Assembly: GCF_014204985.1 (NCBI RefSeq)
Contig: NZ_JACHMP010000001.1
Span: 3,162,001 to 3,226,000, forward strand
Reading direction: 5' to 3'
DNA: 64,000 nucleotides
DNA from: Streptosporangium becharense
GTDB lineage: Bacteria > Actinomycetota > Actinomycetes > Streptosporangiales > Streptosporangiaceae
Within the stretch, counting starts at the first letter, position 1. Each line of letters starts with the position of its first letter. The position numbers and the translations under genes are program-made. Positions 15,609 to 23,315 of the stretch are shown piece after piece. The notes under the pieces are model-generated. The model had not been told where the DNA came from. It ran no database searches and was given only the letters and a program-made list of their open reading frames with translations.

Positions 15609-16936
15609 CGGGCTCCTTGTGGCTGGGGTGCTGGCAGGGAGAAGGATTCCGAGATGATGCCGAGCCTGGTGAGCAAGTCTGCCACGTAGGGGTCCGTCGA
15701 CCACCTGGCCAGGTGACCGCGTAGCACGGTGAGCTGGCCGGCGACCCGGCTGGAGCGAAGGGCCTGCATGCGGGACAGGGCATCTTCGGTCACTGCGCAG
15801 GCTTGCTCATGCTCGCCCGCTATGGCGTAGGCGGTGGCCATGCGGGTCAGGAACAGGACATGGTCGCGTGCCTGGCTGGATTCGGGCCACTGAGATCTGC
15901 TGGCCTCGAATATCGCGATGGCCGCGGTGGCCTCGCCCAGCAGTACGCGGGTCGCGCCGGTCTCCATGGCGATGTAAGCGGGAGTGCAGTACGGGGCACG
16001 GTCGGTCTCGCTCTGGGTCATCCCTGCGGTGGCTTCGGCGAGGGCCGTCTCTGAATCACGAGCGGAGTCCGCGGCTTCTCCGAGATAGGCGTTCGCTGTC
16101 GCGCGGGTCCTCAAGATGACTGCTCTGAGCCGCGGCGTGAGGGCATCGGGGTTGGCCAACGCCGCGTTCGCCATTCCAAGGCCGTGGCCGTAGTCGCCGG
16201 CCTCGGTCGCGATGATGCTTTTGCGCATGAGGATGTAGGAGATGACGCGTTGGTCGCCCAGCTCCATCGCGTAGTCCAGGGCCTTGTTGGTCCACGTGGT
16301 GGCGCGAGTGAAATCACCCAGGTCCTGGTGCAGCCATCCGCAGAATTCCAGTAGCTCGCTGGCGAAACTCAGGGCTTCGGTGCGGTCGGCTCCCCGGGTC
16401 ACCCGACAGACCTGCCTGACCACGGGCACCTGGTCCTGAACGGCGTTGATCAACAGGAGTGGTCCCATGATGGCCTCGGCCTGGATGTGACCGGTGAGGA
16501 CGTGCCGGAGTCCGGAGATGACGGGGCGGCTGGACGCTCCGGTCAGACTGGCCAGGTACGGGGTCAACAGGCCCGTACCCGGTGACGGCACCGCTTCATC
16601 AGATGGTGGTGTGCGCTGGGGATGTGAACTGACAGCGGGAAGTCGTCGCGGTGCCAGGCCGAGAGCCAGCCTGGCGGAATCAGGCATGTTCAGGCCGTCG
16701 GCGACGCGCTCGAACACCTCGAACGAGGTGATCCTGACCGTCCCCCTCATGATCTCGCTGATCTTGCCCTGACTCAGACTCACGGCGGTGCCGATACGGG
16801 TTTGACTGACACCGGCGTACTGACGGATCAGTTGAAGCACCTGGCCGATATCGCGGTTTCGGAGAGCCTTTAGCATTTCGGGGCGCTGCCACAGTTCCGG
16901 CAGGATAACGACTGGTTTAGTCGCATCTGCTGGCAT
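15605..16936 (-). CDS. XRE-type HTH regulator with TPR-like C-terminus
   Basis: 443 residues from an ATG preceded by GGGGAG. The N-terminal 90 residues hold an XRE helix-turn-helix (VSQTRIGTAVSLSQGKISEI). The remaining ~340 residues are alpha-helical TPR-like repeats with Ala/Leu-rich pairs, as in actinobacterial tetratricopeptide regulators that may respond to peptides or other ligands. A longer reading from an upstream TTG is less likely because the ATG has the better ribosome site. Co-transcribed with the creatininase gene through a GTGA overlap. Confidence 0.8.
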   Translation of the reverse strand: MPADATKPVVILPELWQRPEMLKALRNRDIGQVLQLIRQYAGVSQTRIGTAVSLSQGKISEIMRGTVRITSFEVFERVADGLNMPDSARLALGLAPRRLPAVSSHPQRTPPSDEAVPSPGTGLLTPYLASLTGASSRPVISGLRHVLTGHIQAEAIMGPLLLINAVQDQVPVVRQVCRVTRGADRTEALSFASELLEFCGWLHQDLGDFTRATTWTNKALDYAMELGDQRVISYILMRKSIIATEAGDYGHGLGMANAALANPDALTPRLRAVILRTRATANAYLGEAADSARDSETALAEATAGMTQSETDRAPYCTPAYIAMETGATRVLLGEATAAIAIFEASRSQWPESSQARDHVLFLTRMATAYAIAGEHEQACAVTEDALSRMQALRSSRVAGQLTVLRGHLARWSTDPYVADLLTRLGIISESFSLPAPQPQGAR

Positions 16937-16995
16937 ACGTGCTATCTCCCCTTGCTGCCTTGGCTTCCGAATATCCAACGCTTGCCGCTGCGAGT

Positions 16996-17012
16996 TATCC
17001 CGTCAAGGGATA
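16996..17012. promoter_or_regulatory. Dyad in the promoter region of the XRE gene
   Basis: TATCCC-gtcaa-GGGATA, a perfect 6-bp dyad with a 5-base spacer, about 60 bases upstream of the XRE gene start and in the divergent gap to the small-gene operon. It is a plausible binding site for the XRE protein; there is no direct evidence. Confidence 0.35.
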
Positions 17013-17080
17013 TCGACTATTCGGGGTAAGGATTCCGGCCTGGGATGGGTTGGCCGGCCCCTGATGACGAACCTTGACCC

Positions 17081-17254
17081 ATGGTTGCCGAGGATGAGTC
17101 GACGGATCAGGGGTGCGGGACCTGCTGCGGCCGTGGCTGGCGGTGGATCCGTAGGAGTCGCGCCGATGTCGAGTGCCGCATTGACGGCCAGGTCGTAAAG
17201 CCGGTCCGCGTCGAGTGCTTCGACTGCCTGGGCTCTGGCGAGATGGCGGCCTGA
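17081..17254 (+). CDS. Small DnaJ-type zinc-finger protein
   Basis: 57 residues with CGTCCGRGW and CFDCLGSGE, i.e. two CxxCxGxG-like halves of a DnaJ-class zinc-binding finger, plus extra cysteines. It ends with a TGATG overlap that couples it to the next gene, and an in-frame stop just upstream makes the ATG the only sensible start. No ribosome site is obvious. Such small finger proteins often sit beside transfer genes in actinomycete elements, where their role is unknown. Confidence 0.6.
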   Translation: MVAEDESTDQGCGTCCGRGWRWIRRSRADVECRIDGQVVKPVRVECFDCLGSGEMAA

Positions 17255-17604
17255 TGGGCGGGAATGAGATTCCGGCCATCAGCCGACAGAAAGCGATCAC
17301 ACCGGTGCGGGCGGCGCGGTTTCTGCGGGCTGAGTTGGCCGCGTTGAACATCGCCTCGGATGTTCATGACGGGTACGGGCTGGCGCTGGTGTCGGTCTGG
17401 TTCGGGCTGGTCGTGTGGACCGACGGCCGGGTATTTCGCTGGTGGGCCGGACAGGAGGAAGGGCTGGCTCGACGTCGGCGCTACGCCTTCTGCCCCGCGA
17501 ATGATCCGGTGACAGCCGCGCGTCGTGTGGCCGATCGTTGCGTTGAGCTTCGCGAACAGGGGCCCGCCCCGGTTCCTGGCCCGACTGGTTGCGCTCCGCA
17601 GTGA
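17254..17604 (+). CDS. Hypothetical protein, AICE small operon
   Basis: 116 residues starting with an ATG that shares bases with the stop of the zinc-finger gene. It contains ARFLRAELAALNIASDVHDG and a Trp-rich VVWTDGRVFRWWAG segment and looks like a small soluble alpha/beta protein. No family is recognised. The stop overlaps the next gene by 4 bases (GTGA), so it is the middle gene of a three-gene coupled unit. Confidence 0.6.
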   Translation: MGGNEIPAISRQKAITPVRAARFLRAELAALNIASDVHDGYGLALVSVWFGLVVWTDGRVFRWWAGQEEGLARRRRYAFCPANDPVTAARRVADRCVELREQGPAPVPGPTGCAPQ

Positions 17605-17888
17605 TCGAGCTGAGCGGCTGCCTGAGTCCACATGTGGCAATGCCGCAGCGTGATCACACACGGCTGGTCTGGCTGCCCCCTGACGGGCGGGGGGCACGTC
17701 TGCGGGTGATCACTTGGACTTGCCAGTGCCGGGCCACCCTGTACGAGCTGTGCCAGGCCGGAGGACAAGGGTTCATCCGCCGCACGCTCCAGCTGGACGG
17801 CAGTCCGGAAGTTCACGAGACCTATCGATGGCCGATCCGTGAGGCCAGCGATATATGGAGGGCGTTGCTCTCCGGTGAGGCCCGATAG
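17601..17888 (+). CDS. Hypothetical protein, AICE small operon
   Basis: 95 residues from a GTG overlapping the previous stop. It contains the segment RVITWTCQCRATLYELCQAG with three cysteines, perhaps metal-binding, and WPIREASDIWRALL at the C-terminus. No known function. It ends about 145 bases before the GntR regulator gene. Confidence 0.58.
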   Translation: MIELSGCLSPHVAMPQRDHTRLVWLPPDGRGARLRVITWTCQCRATLYELCQAGGQGFIRRTLQLDGSPEVHETYRWPIREASDIWRALLSGEAR

Positions 17889-17996
17889 GCGGGCGCGGCG
17901 GCACGGGTGGGCTTCGGCCTGGCGTGCCGCCGCGTCGCGGGGTGAGGGCTTCCTGTCGGGCGAAGGGCTTCGCATCTTTAACATGCGCTGATAGCC

Positions 17997-18014
17997 TGCT
18001 TGGCTAGACAAGCA
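17997..18014. promoter_or_regulatory. Operator upstream of the GntR/KorSA-like repressor
   Basis: TGCTTGGCTAGACAAGCA, an 18-bp dyad with only one mismatched pair either side of the centre. It lies 20 bases before the GntR start. The core CTTG-N6-CAAG recurs twice before the Pra-like gene at 18798 and 18839, so these are very probably sites of the GntR protein, including autoregulation. Confidence 0.65.
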
Positions 18015-18033
18015 TGTTGAATGTGAGGCTTTA

Positions 18034-18765
18034 ATGTCGTTTGAGTACACGCCTCCCAAGTACGCGCAGTTGATCGCCGAGCTTGAACGGCGCATCGACT
18101 CCGGCGAGTATCCGGCGGGCTCGCTACTGCCCAGCGAACACACGCTCATGGCGGAGTTCGGCATGGCGCGTCCCACGGTGGTCAAAGCCCTCGGCGTCCT
18201 GCGCGATCAGGGCTGGATCGTCACCCAGCAGGGCAAGGGCCGCTTCGTACGCGGTCGCCCGGCGATCCCCAAAGACCAGAAGGCACGTACGGGCCGTGAG
18301 CTCCTCGACCGGACAGAGACTCAGGCCGCGAGCAAGCTGCTGGCGGCCGGACCGGTGGAGGCTCCCAACCGCATCGCCGCCTACCTGGGCCTGGAGCAGA
18401 AATCCGCGGTCGTGCTGCGCAAGATCCTGGTGGAGCGCGACGGTGAACCCACTGAGATCTCCGCCACCTGGGTACCGGCCGATGTCGCCGAAGGTACGGC
18501 CCTGGCTGAGCCGGCCGATCTACGGCAGGGCATCCGGCGCTATGTGGAGAGTGCGGCCGGCGTCTCCCTGGATCACGTCATCGAGCACGTCACCGCCCGC
18601 AACCCCACGGCTGAGGAGCGCACACTGCTGGGCGTGAAGGACTCGGCCGCGCTGCTGGCCGTGTACGCCGTCGCCTGCGATGCGACGGGCAAGCCGTGGG
18701 TGGTGGTGGAGACCGTACTCCCCGGTGATCTTCACGAGCTGGAAGACGCCTACCCGATCCGGTAA
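18034..18765 (+). CDS. GntR/HutC-family repressor, KorSA-like
   Basis: 243 residues: N-terminal GntR winged helix (residues 8-72, LLPSEHTLMAEFGMARPTVV) and a UTRA ligand domain from about 90 on. In pSAM2-type elements the GntR protein KorSA represses pra and thereby replication and transfer. The position just before a Pra-like gene and the shared CTTG-N6-CAAG sites before both genes support this role. ATG with GTGAGG 6 bases upstream. Confidence 0.85.
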   Translation: MSFEYTPPKYAQLIAELERRIDSGEYPAGSLLPSEHTLMAEFGMARPTVVKALGVLRDQGWIVTQQGKGRFVRGRPAIPKDQKARTGRELLDRTETQAASKLLAAGPVEAPNRIAAYLGLEQKSAVVLRKILVERDGEPTEISATWVPADVAEGTALAEPADLRQGIRRYVESAAGVSLDHVIEHVTARNPTAEERTLLGVKDSAALLAVYAVACDATGKPWVVVETVLPGDLHELEDAYPIR

Positions 18766-18778
18766 TCCAACTTTCCTC

Positions 18779-18821
18779 ACGAAGCCCGCTTGGTGCACTT
18801 GACTAACCAAGCGGGCTTCGT
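18779..18821 (+). terminator. Terminator behind the GntR gene, with an operator in the loop
   Basis: A 16-bp perfect stem (ACGAAGCCCGCTTGGT and its complement) with an 11-base loop. There is no T-run. The loop and stem bases also form CTTGactaacCAAG (18798-18811), one of the putative GntR sites. Confidence 0.65.
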
Positions 18822-18838
18822 GCTTAATGAAGAGGCAA

Positions 18839-18852
18839 CTTGGTCAGTCAAG
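18839..18852. promoter_or_regulatory. GntR operator before the Pra-like gene
   Basis: CTTGgtcagtCAAG, the same core dyad as before the GntR gene (flanking A and T extend it to 16 bp). It ends 35 bases before the ATG of the Pra-like gene, a position suited to block its promoter. A strong ribosome site (GGAGAGGAG) follows. Confidence 0.6.
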
Positions 18853-18887
18853 TAGTCTGATCAGCCAAGGAGAGGAGTTGTTGCGCT

Positions 18888-19313
18888 ATGGCCATCCAGG
18901 GCCCCATTCCGATCCGTTTCGAGCAGGTCTTCCCGCACGGCTGCTTCATCGTCGGCGAGGTCGAGCAGGTCAAGGACTTCGACGCCTCGTCCAAGGGCCG
19001 CACCGTCTACGCCAAAGACAAGAACACCGGAGAGCTGGTGTGGCAGGTCGCGGTCATGGACGCTGACCCGACCGTCAAGGCCGGGCAGAAGACGGTCTCG
19101 GTCAAGATCCTGTCCCCGGTCCAGCCGACCGTTCCGGCTGCGCTGCCGGGTCTGCCGTTCGTGCCGGTGGAGTTCGACGGCATGACCGTCACCGCCTACG
19201 TCGCCCAGAACACCGGACGACTGGCCTGGTCCATCCGGGCAACCGCGATGCGCTCTCCCCGCACCGCAGGGGCTCCAGTCAAGGCTTCGGCCGGTAAGGA
19301 CGTGGCGGCGTGA
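18888..19313 (+). CDS. Pra-like activator of AICE replication, integration and excision
   Basis: 141 residues; reads QGPIPIRFEQVFPHGCFIVGEV near the N-terminus and a conserved PVEFDGMTVTAYV segment, matching the small protein family annotated as plasmid replication/excision activator (Pra of pSAM2). The location downstream of the KorSA-like repressor and its operators, and upstream of tra, rep, xis and int, is the expected one. The last 25 residues are Ala/Lys-rich and probably flexible. Confidence 0.75.
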   Translation: MAIQGPIPIRFEQVFPHGCFIVGEVEQVKDFDASSKGRTVYAKDKNTGELVWQVAVMDADPTVKAGQKTVSVKILSPVQPTVPAALPGLPFVPVEFDGMTVTAYVAQNTGRLAWSIRATAMRSPRTAGAPVKASAGKDVAA

Positions 19314-19636
19314 GCGAGCACCTGCCCTACACCCGCGCCGTGGTGACGCTCGACGAAGACGGCACCCGGCTCGACACCTCGTTTCGCACTCCGTACCTGT
19401 CGGTCATGGCGCTGGGCGCCGATGGCGGGCGGCCGTTCCTGCACCTGTCCTCCCGTGAGGCACAGGTGGTCGTCTCCACCACTGGCGGTGGACCGGTCAC
19501 CGAACGGGACGTGGCCCTCGCCCGGCGGATCGCCGAGGCTGCCGCGCGCTACCTGGCCGACTGCGAGCGCCTCCACACCGAACAGTCCGCCAACCCCCAG
19601 CAGGTCGACGAGTCCGAGCAGGGCAAAGCGGCCTGA
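19310..19636 (+). CDS. Hypothetical AICE protein downstream of pra
   Basis: 108 residues from a GTG overlapping the Pra stop by 4 bases. The sequence has a beta-rich first half (LDTSFRTPYLSVMALG) and a helical second half (ARRIAEAAARYLADCERL). Conserved small proteins of this type are common in actinomycete elements; no function is known. Confidence 0.6.
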   Translation: MSEHLPYTRAVVTLDEDGTRLDTSFRTPYLSVMALGADGGRPFLHLSSREAQVVVSTTGGGPVTERDVALARRIAEAAARYLADCERLHTEQSANPQQVDESEQGKAA

Positions 19637-19644
19637 CACGAAAC

Positions 19645-19676
19645 GGGGCCGCTGGAACTGGCATTCCGGCGGCCCC
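19645..19676 (+). terminator. Hairpin between the pra operon and the transfer gene
   Basis: GGGGCCGC and GCGGCCCC form an 8-bp stem with a 16-base loop in the 80-base gap before the FtsK-like gene. No T-run; it could weaken readthrough from the pra genes. Confidence 0.4.
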
Positions 19677-19718
19677 TCGGTTCTCCCCAGACGCGAATCA
19701 AGAGAGGACTCAAGCCTA

Positions 19719-21143
19719 ATGTTCAAAAAACTGCCCGGTGACGAGGCACGGACTCTCGTCACCACGACCCCCGATACCGCTGTGGTGTTCCGGCCGGCCG
19801 TGGTGCGTACCCCGGCCATCTTCACCGTCACCATCTTCCTGTGGCGGCTGCTGGCTGGAATCGTCCGGCTCATCTGGCGTCACCCGGTCGCGGTGGCCGT
19901 GCTCGCCGTCCCCGCTGTTCTCAGCATCCTGTACGGCTGGCGCATCGCCCTGGTCGCCGTCGCCGTTCCCGTCTCGCTGCTCGCTCCGTGGCCATTCTTC
20001 GATCGGGCCTCGTTCGACCGCTGGATGGGCTGGCGGCTGCTGGCCTGGTGGCGGCTGGTGTGGATCTACCGGCGGCACTGGCAATCGGTGATGATCGTCT
20101 CTGGTCTCGGCCGTCACCTCCAGGGCCGCGACTACCTGCCTCACATCATTCGCGTCACCTGCACCTCGTGGGCGGACCTGGTCACGGTGAAGATGATCAG
20201 TGGGCAATCGGTCAAGGACTGGGCCGACCGTATTGAGCACCTGGCCCACGGTTTCGGCACTACCTCCTGCCGGGTGACCGTCGCCCGGTCGGGCCGTCTG
20301 CTGCTGACCTTCCCTCGGCGTGATCCACTGGCCACCCCCTTACCCGCGCTCCCCATCCCCGAGACGCCCTCGGTCGGGCCGGTCGAGATCGGCCGGTGTG
20401 AGGACGGCACTCCCTGGCGGCTCAAGGTTCACGGCACCCATGTCCTGGTGGCCGGCGCCACAGGAGCGGGCAAGGGCTCGATCATCTGGTCCACCATCCG
20501 CGGCCTGCTGCCCGCCGTCCGCGCGGGCCTGGTCCAGGTCTGGGCGCTGGATCCCAAGCGCATGGAACTGTCCTTCGGCCGTGACCTGTTCGGCACCCGC
20601 TACGCCGCGAGCCCGGCCGACTGCGCCGATCTGCTGGAAGCGGCTGTGTCGGTCATGCAGGAGCGGGCCGACCGGTTCGCCGGGCTCCAGCGCAGCCACA
20701 CGCCCACTGTTGATGACCCGTTCGTCCTGGTGGTCGTCGACGAGGTGGCGTTCCTGACCGCCTACCAGTCCGACAAAGGTCTGAAGCTGCGTATCTCGGC
20801 CGCGCTGGCGACGCTCACCACGCAGGGCCGTGCGGTCGGGTTCGGCGTGATGGCCGCACTCCAGGACCCCCGCAAGGAGGTCATGAACGTCCGCAACCTG
20901 TTCCCCGACAAGATCGCGCTCCGCCTGGATGAGTCCGAGCAGGTGGACATGGTGCTCGGCGACGGCGCCCGTGATCGGGGTGCGCTGGCTGATCACATCT
21001 CCCCGGTTCCCGAGCGGGGCGCCGGTATCGGTTACGTCCGGCTGGAGACCTCACCCGACCCGATCCGCGCCCGTGCCGGCTACGTCTCCGACTCCGACAT
21101 CCGCGCCATGGTCGCCGACTTCGCCGAGGAGGCAAACAAGTGA
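19719..21143 (+). CDS. FtsK/SpoIIIE-family conjugal DNA translocase (TraB/TraSA type)
   Basis: 474 residues. N-terminal hydrophobic helices (residues about 30-95) anchor it in the membrane; the motor follows with Walker A GATGAGKGS at 246-254 and Walker B LVVVDEVAFL. Single-protein transfer of double-stranded DNA by an FtsK-like hexamer is the hallmark of actinomycete conjugative elements. The ATG follows AGAGAGGAC and begins MFKKLPGD; a longer frame upstream has no similarity. The stop overlaps the next small gene. Confidence 0.9.
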   Translation: MFKKLPGDEARTLVTTTPDTAVVFRPAVVRTPAIFTVTIFLWRLLAGIVRLIWRHPVAVAVLAVPAVLSILYGWRIALVAVAVPVSLLAPWPFFDRASFDRWMGWRLLAWWRLVWIYRRHWQSVMIVSGLGRHLQGRDYLPHIIRVTCTSWADLVTVKMISGQSVKDWADRIEHLAHGFGTTSCRVTVARSGRLLLTFPRRDPLATPLPALPIPETPSVGPVEIGRCEDGTPWRLKVHGTHVLVAGATGAGKGSIIWSTIRGLLPAVRAGLVQVWALDPKRMELSFGRDLFGTRYAASPADCADLLEAAVSVMQERADRFAGLQRSHTPTVDDPFVLVVVDEVAFLTAYQSDKGLKLRISAALATLTTQGRAVGFGVMAALQDPRKEVMNVRNLFPDKIALRLDESEQVDMVLGDGARDRGALADHISPVPERGAGIGYVRLETSPDPIRARAGYVSDSDIRAMVADFAEEANK

Positions 21144-21334
21144 AGATCATCATTCAGGGCACCCTCGCCGAGATCGACACGATCCCCTTCCGCCTCCTCG
21201 GTCCCCTGTCCGACTCCCCGCCACGATTTGAGCTGGTGCTGTCCAACCTGGTCAACATCCGGCTGCGCCGAGACCCCTACAGCTCGTCCTACCGGTTCAC
21301 CGCCGACGTGCTCGCCCCAGAGGAGGACAGGTGA
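21140..21334 (+). CDS. Small AICE protein between tra and rep
   Basis: 64 residues from a GTG overlapping the translocase stop; its own stop overlaps the rep start. It begins MKIIIQGTLAEIDTIPFRLL and has no membrane segment. Family function unknown; its coupling on both sides indicates a regulated stoichiometry with the transfer and replication proteins. Confidence 0.65.
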   Translation: MKIIIQGTLAEIDTIPFRLLGPLSDSPPRFELVLSNLVNIRLRRDPYSSSYRFTADVLAPEEDR

Positions 21335-23064
21335 CCGACACCCCCACCTCCCCATCCATCCCCTCCCCGGACGGCTCCGACCGCACCCTGCCCCGTCTGG
21401 TCCGCGAGACCCTGCCCCTGGCCCTGGATGTGGCCATCGAGGTGGCCAAGCTCAGCGGGGTGTGCATCCGCCCCATCGAGATGCGCCGCCTCGACACGCA
21501 CACCGGCACGGTAGAAACCTTCAACATCCCGTGCGGCACCACCCAGGAGGCCAAGTGCCCGCCGTGCGCCAAGCGCAACCAGCAGCTGCGCCGCGCCCAG
21601 TGCCGGGAAGGCTGGCATCTGGACCACGAGCCCGTCGCCGAGCCCCACCCCTCCACCGAGGATCAGCGGTGGCTGATCGAGTTCCGCGCCGACGTGCAGG
21701 CCAAACGCGATGCGGCCGAACGTGATGGCGAGGACACCGCCGACTGGGACGCGGCCATCGAGAGCATCGACGCGGAGATCAACGCCGCCGGAATGCGCGG
21801 CACCGTCACCGGCGGCCGGGCCACGCCCCGCCGCTCCCGCTCCACCCGGCGCCGCCAGGACGCCCCGGACCTGCCCAAGCGCGCCAAGCAGAACACCACC
21901 CTGGGCCGGACCTTCATCGCCCCGGACGGGCGGGTGTATCGGCCGTCGCTGTTCGTCACCCTCACCCTGCCCTCCTACGGCAAGATCCAGTCCGGGCGCG
22001 GGGTGCCGGCCGACCCGGCCAGCTACGACTACGCCCGAGCCGCCCGCGACGCGCTGCACTTCGCCAAACTGGTCGATCGGTTCGTGCAGAACCTGCGTCG
22101 GGTGGCCGGATACGACGTGCAGTACTTCGCCACCGTCGAACCCCAGAAGCGCCTGGCCCCGCACCTGCACATGGCCATCCGCGGCACCCTGCCCCGTGCC
22201 GAGATCAAGGCCATCGCCGCGGCCACCTACCACCAGGTGTGGTGGCCGGCCGTCGACGAGGTCCGCTTCGACGGCCAGCACCTGCCGGTCTGGACGGAGC
22301 GGGCCGACCTGCCCGACGGGGCCGCCTACCCGGACGGGCAGGCCGGCGACTACCTCGACCCGGCCACCGGGGAGCTCCTGCCCACCTGGGACCAAGCCCT
22401 CGACCGGCTCGACGCCGACGAGGACGCCGAGCCCCTGCACGTGGTGCGCTTCGGCCCCCAGGTCGACGTCCAAGGTCTCGTCGCCGGATCCCCGGACGCC
22501 CACACGCGCATCGGCTACCTGACCAAGTACCTCACCAAGAACCTCGGCGACCCCCTCGACCCCGACGACCCGTCCACCGACGACCCGGCCCGCCGCGACC
22601 ACGCCGCCCGGATGGTCGAGGCGCTGCGCTACGAACCGTGCTCGCCGACGTGTGCCAACTGGCTGCGCTACGGCATCCAGCCCAAGGGCGCCAAGGCCGG
22701 GATGGTGCCAGGCCGGTGCAAGGGCAAGGCACACAAACCCGAACACCTCGGCTACGCCGGACGCCGCGTCCTGGTCTCCCGCAAGTGGTCGAACAAGACC
22801 CTGCGCGAGCACAAGGCCGACCGGCGGGCCTGGGTGCTCGACATGCTCGGCCTCCCAGACGACACCCCTGCCGACCCGCACCGCTACGTGTGGCGGCCGG
22901 TCTCGGCCAAGGACCCGACCCGCACCCCGCTGGCCAAACGCCTGCTGCGCGAGGTCGCCAACCGCCAGCGCACCCGTGCCCGCCTGGCCGAACTGGAAGC
23001 CAGAGCCGACGGCAGACCCGTCCCGGATCTTTCGGCAACTCCGGCCCTGGGGGTGGCCGCATGA
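21331..23064 (+). CDS. Replication initiator protein (RepSA-like, rolling-circle type)
   Basis: 577 residues from a GTG coupled to the preceding gene. Rolling-circle motifs are seen in order: LFVTLTLPSYG (motif 1), APHLHMAIRG (the His-x-His metal motif) and YLTKYLTKN with the candidate catalytic tyrosines. An N-terminal cluster CGTTQEAKCPPC and a later CSPTC may bind zinc. The protein should nick the element's double-strand origin so that the excised circle replicates before transfer. Confidence 0.88.
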   Translation: MTDTPTSPSIPSPDGSDRTLPRLVRETLPLALDVAIEVAKLSGVCIRPIEMRRLDTHTGTVETFNIPCGTTQEAKCPPCAKRNQQLRRAQCREGWHLDHEPVAEPHPSTEDQRWLIEFRADVQAKRDAAERDGEDTADWDAAIESIDAEINAAGMRGTVTGGRATPRRSRSTRRRQDAPDLPKRAKQNTTLGRTFIAPDGRVYRPSLFVTLTLPSYGKIQSGRGVPADPASYDYARAARDALHFAKLVDRFVQNLRRVAGYDVQYFATVEPQKRLAPHLHMAIRGTLPRAEIKAIAAATYHQVWWPAVDEVRFDGQHLPVWTERADLPDGAAYPDGQAGDYLDPATGELLPTWDQALDRLDADEDAEPLHVVRFGPQVDVQGLVAGSPDAHTRIGYLTKYLTKNLGDPLDPDDPSTDDPARRDHAARMVEALRYEPCSPTCANWLRYGIQPKGAKAGMVPGRCKGKAHKPEHLGYAGRRVLVSRKWSNKTLREHKADRRAWVLDMLGLPDDTPADPHRYVWRPVSAKDPTRTPLAKRLLREVANRQRTRARLAELEARADGRPVPDLSATPALGVAA

Positions 23065-23315
23065 CCCGGAAGACCGGCCAAGAGCCCGTCTCGATGCTTC
23101 CGGAGTCGGCGCGGGGCCGGCTGCTGACCGTCGAAGAAGCCGCCGAACGGCTCAACACCTCGATCCGCTTCCCCCGGCGCCTGATCGAGGAACGCCGGAT
23201 CACCTTCGTTCACGTCGGCCGCAACGTCCGCATCCCCGAAGCGGCCCTTGAGGCGTTCATCGCCGCCGGGGTCGTCGAACCGGTCACCACCACACGACGC
23301 AGGAGGGCCGCGTGA
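23061..23315 (+). CDS. xis: Excisionase (MerR/Xis-type HTH)
   Basis: 84 residues; LTVEEAAERLNTSIRFPRRLIEERRITFVHVGRNVRIPEAALEAF pattern is the helix-turn-helix fold of excisionases and DNA-binding domains of the HTH_17 type (shown here as its two halves, AAERLNTSIRFPRRLIEE and VHVGRNVRIPEAALEAF). It overlaps rep at its start and int at its end by 4 bases each. It should direct the integrase toward excision. Confidence 0.85.
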   Translation: MTRKTGQEPVSMLPESARGRLLTVEEAAERLNTSIRFPRRLIEERRITFVHVGRNVRIPEAALEAFIAAGVVEPVTTTRRRRAA

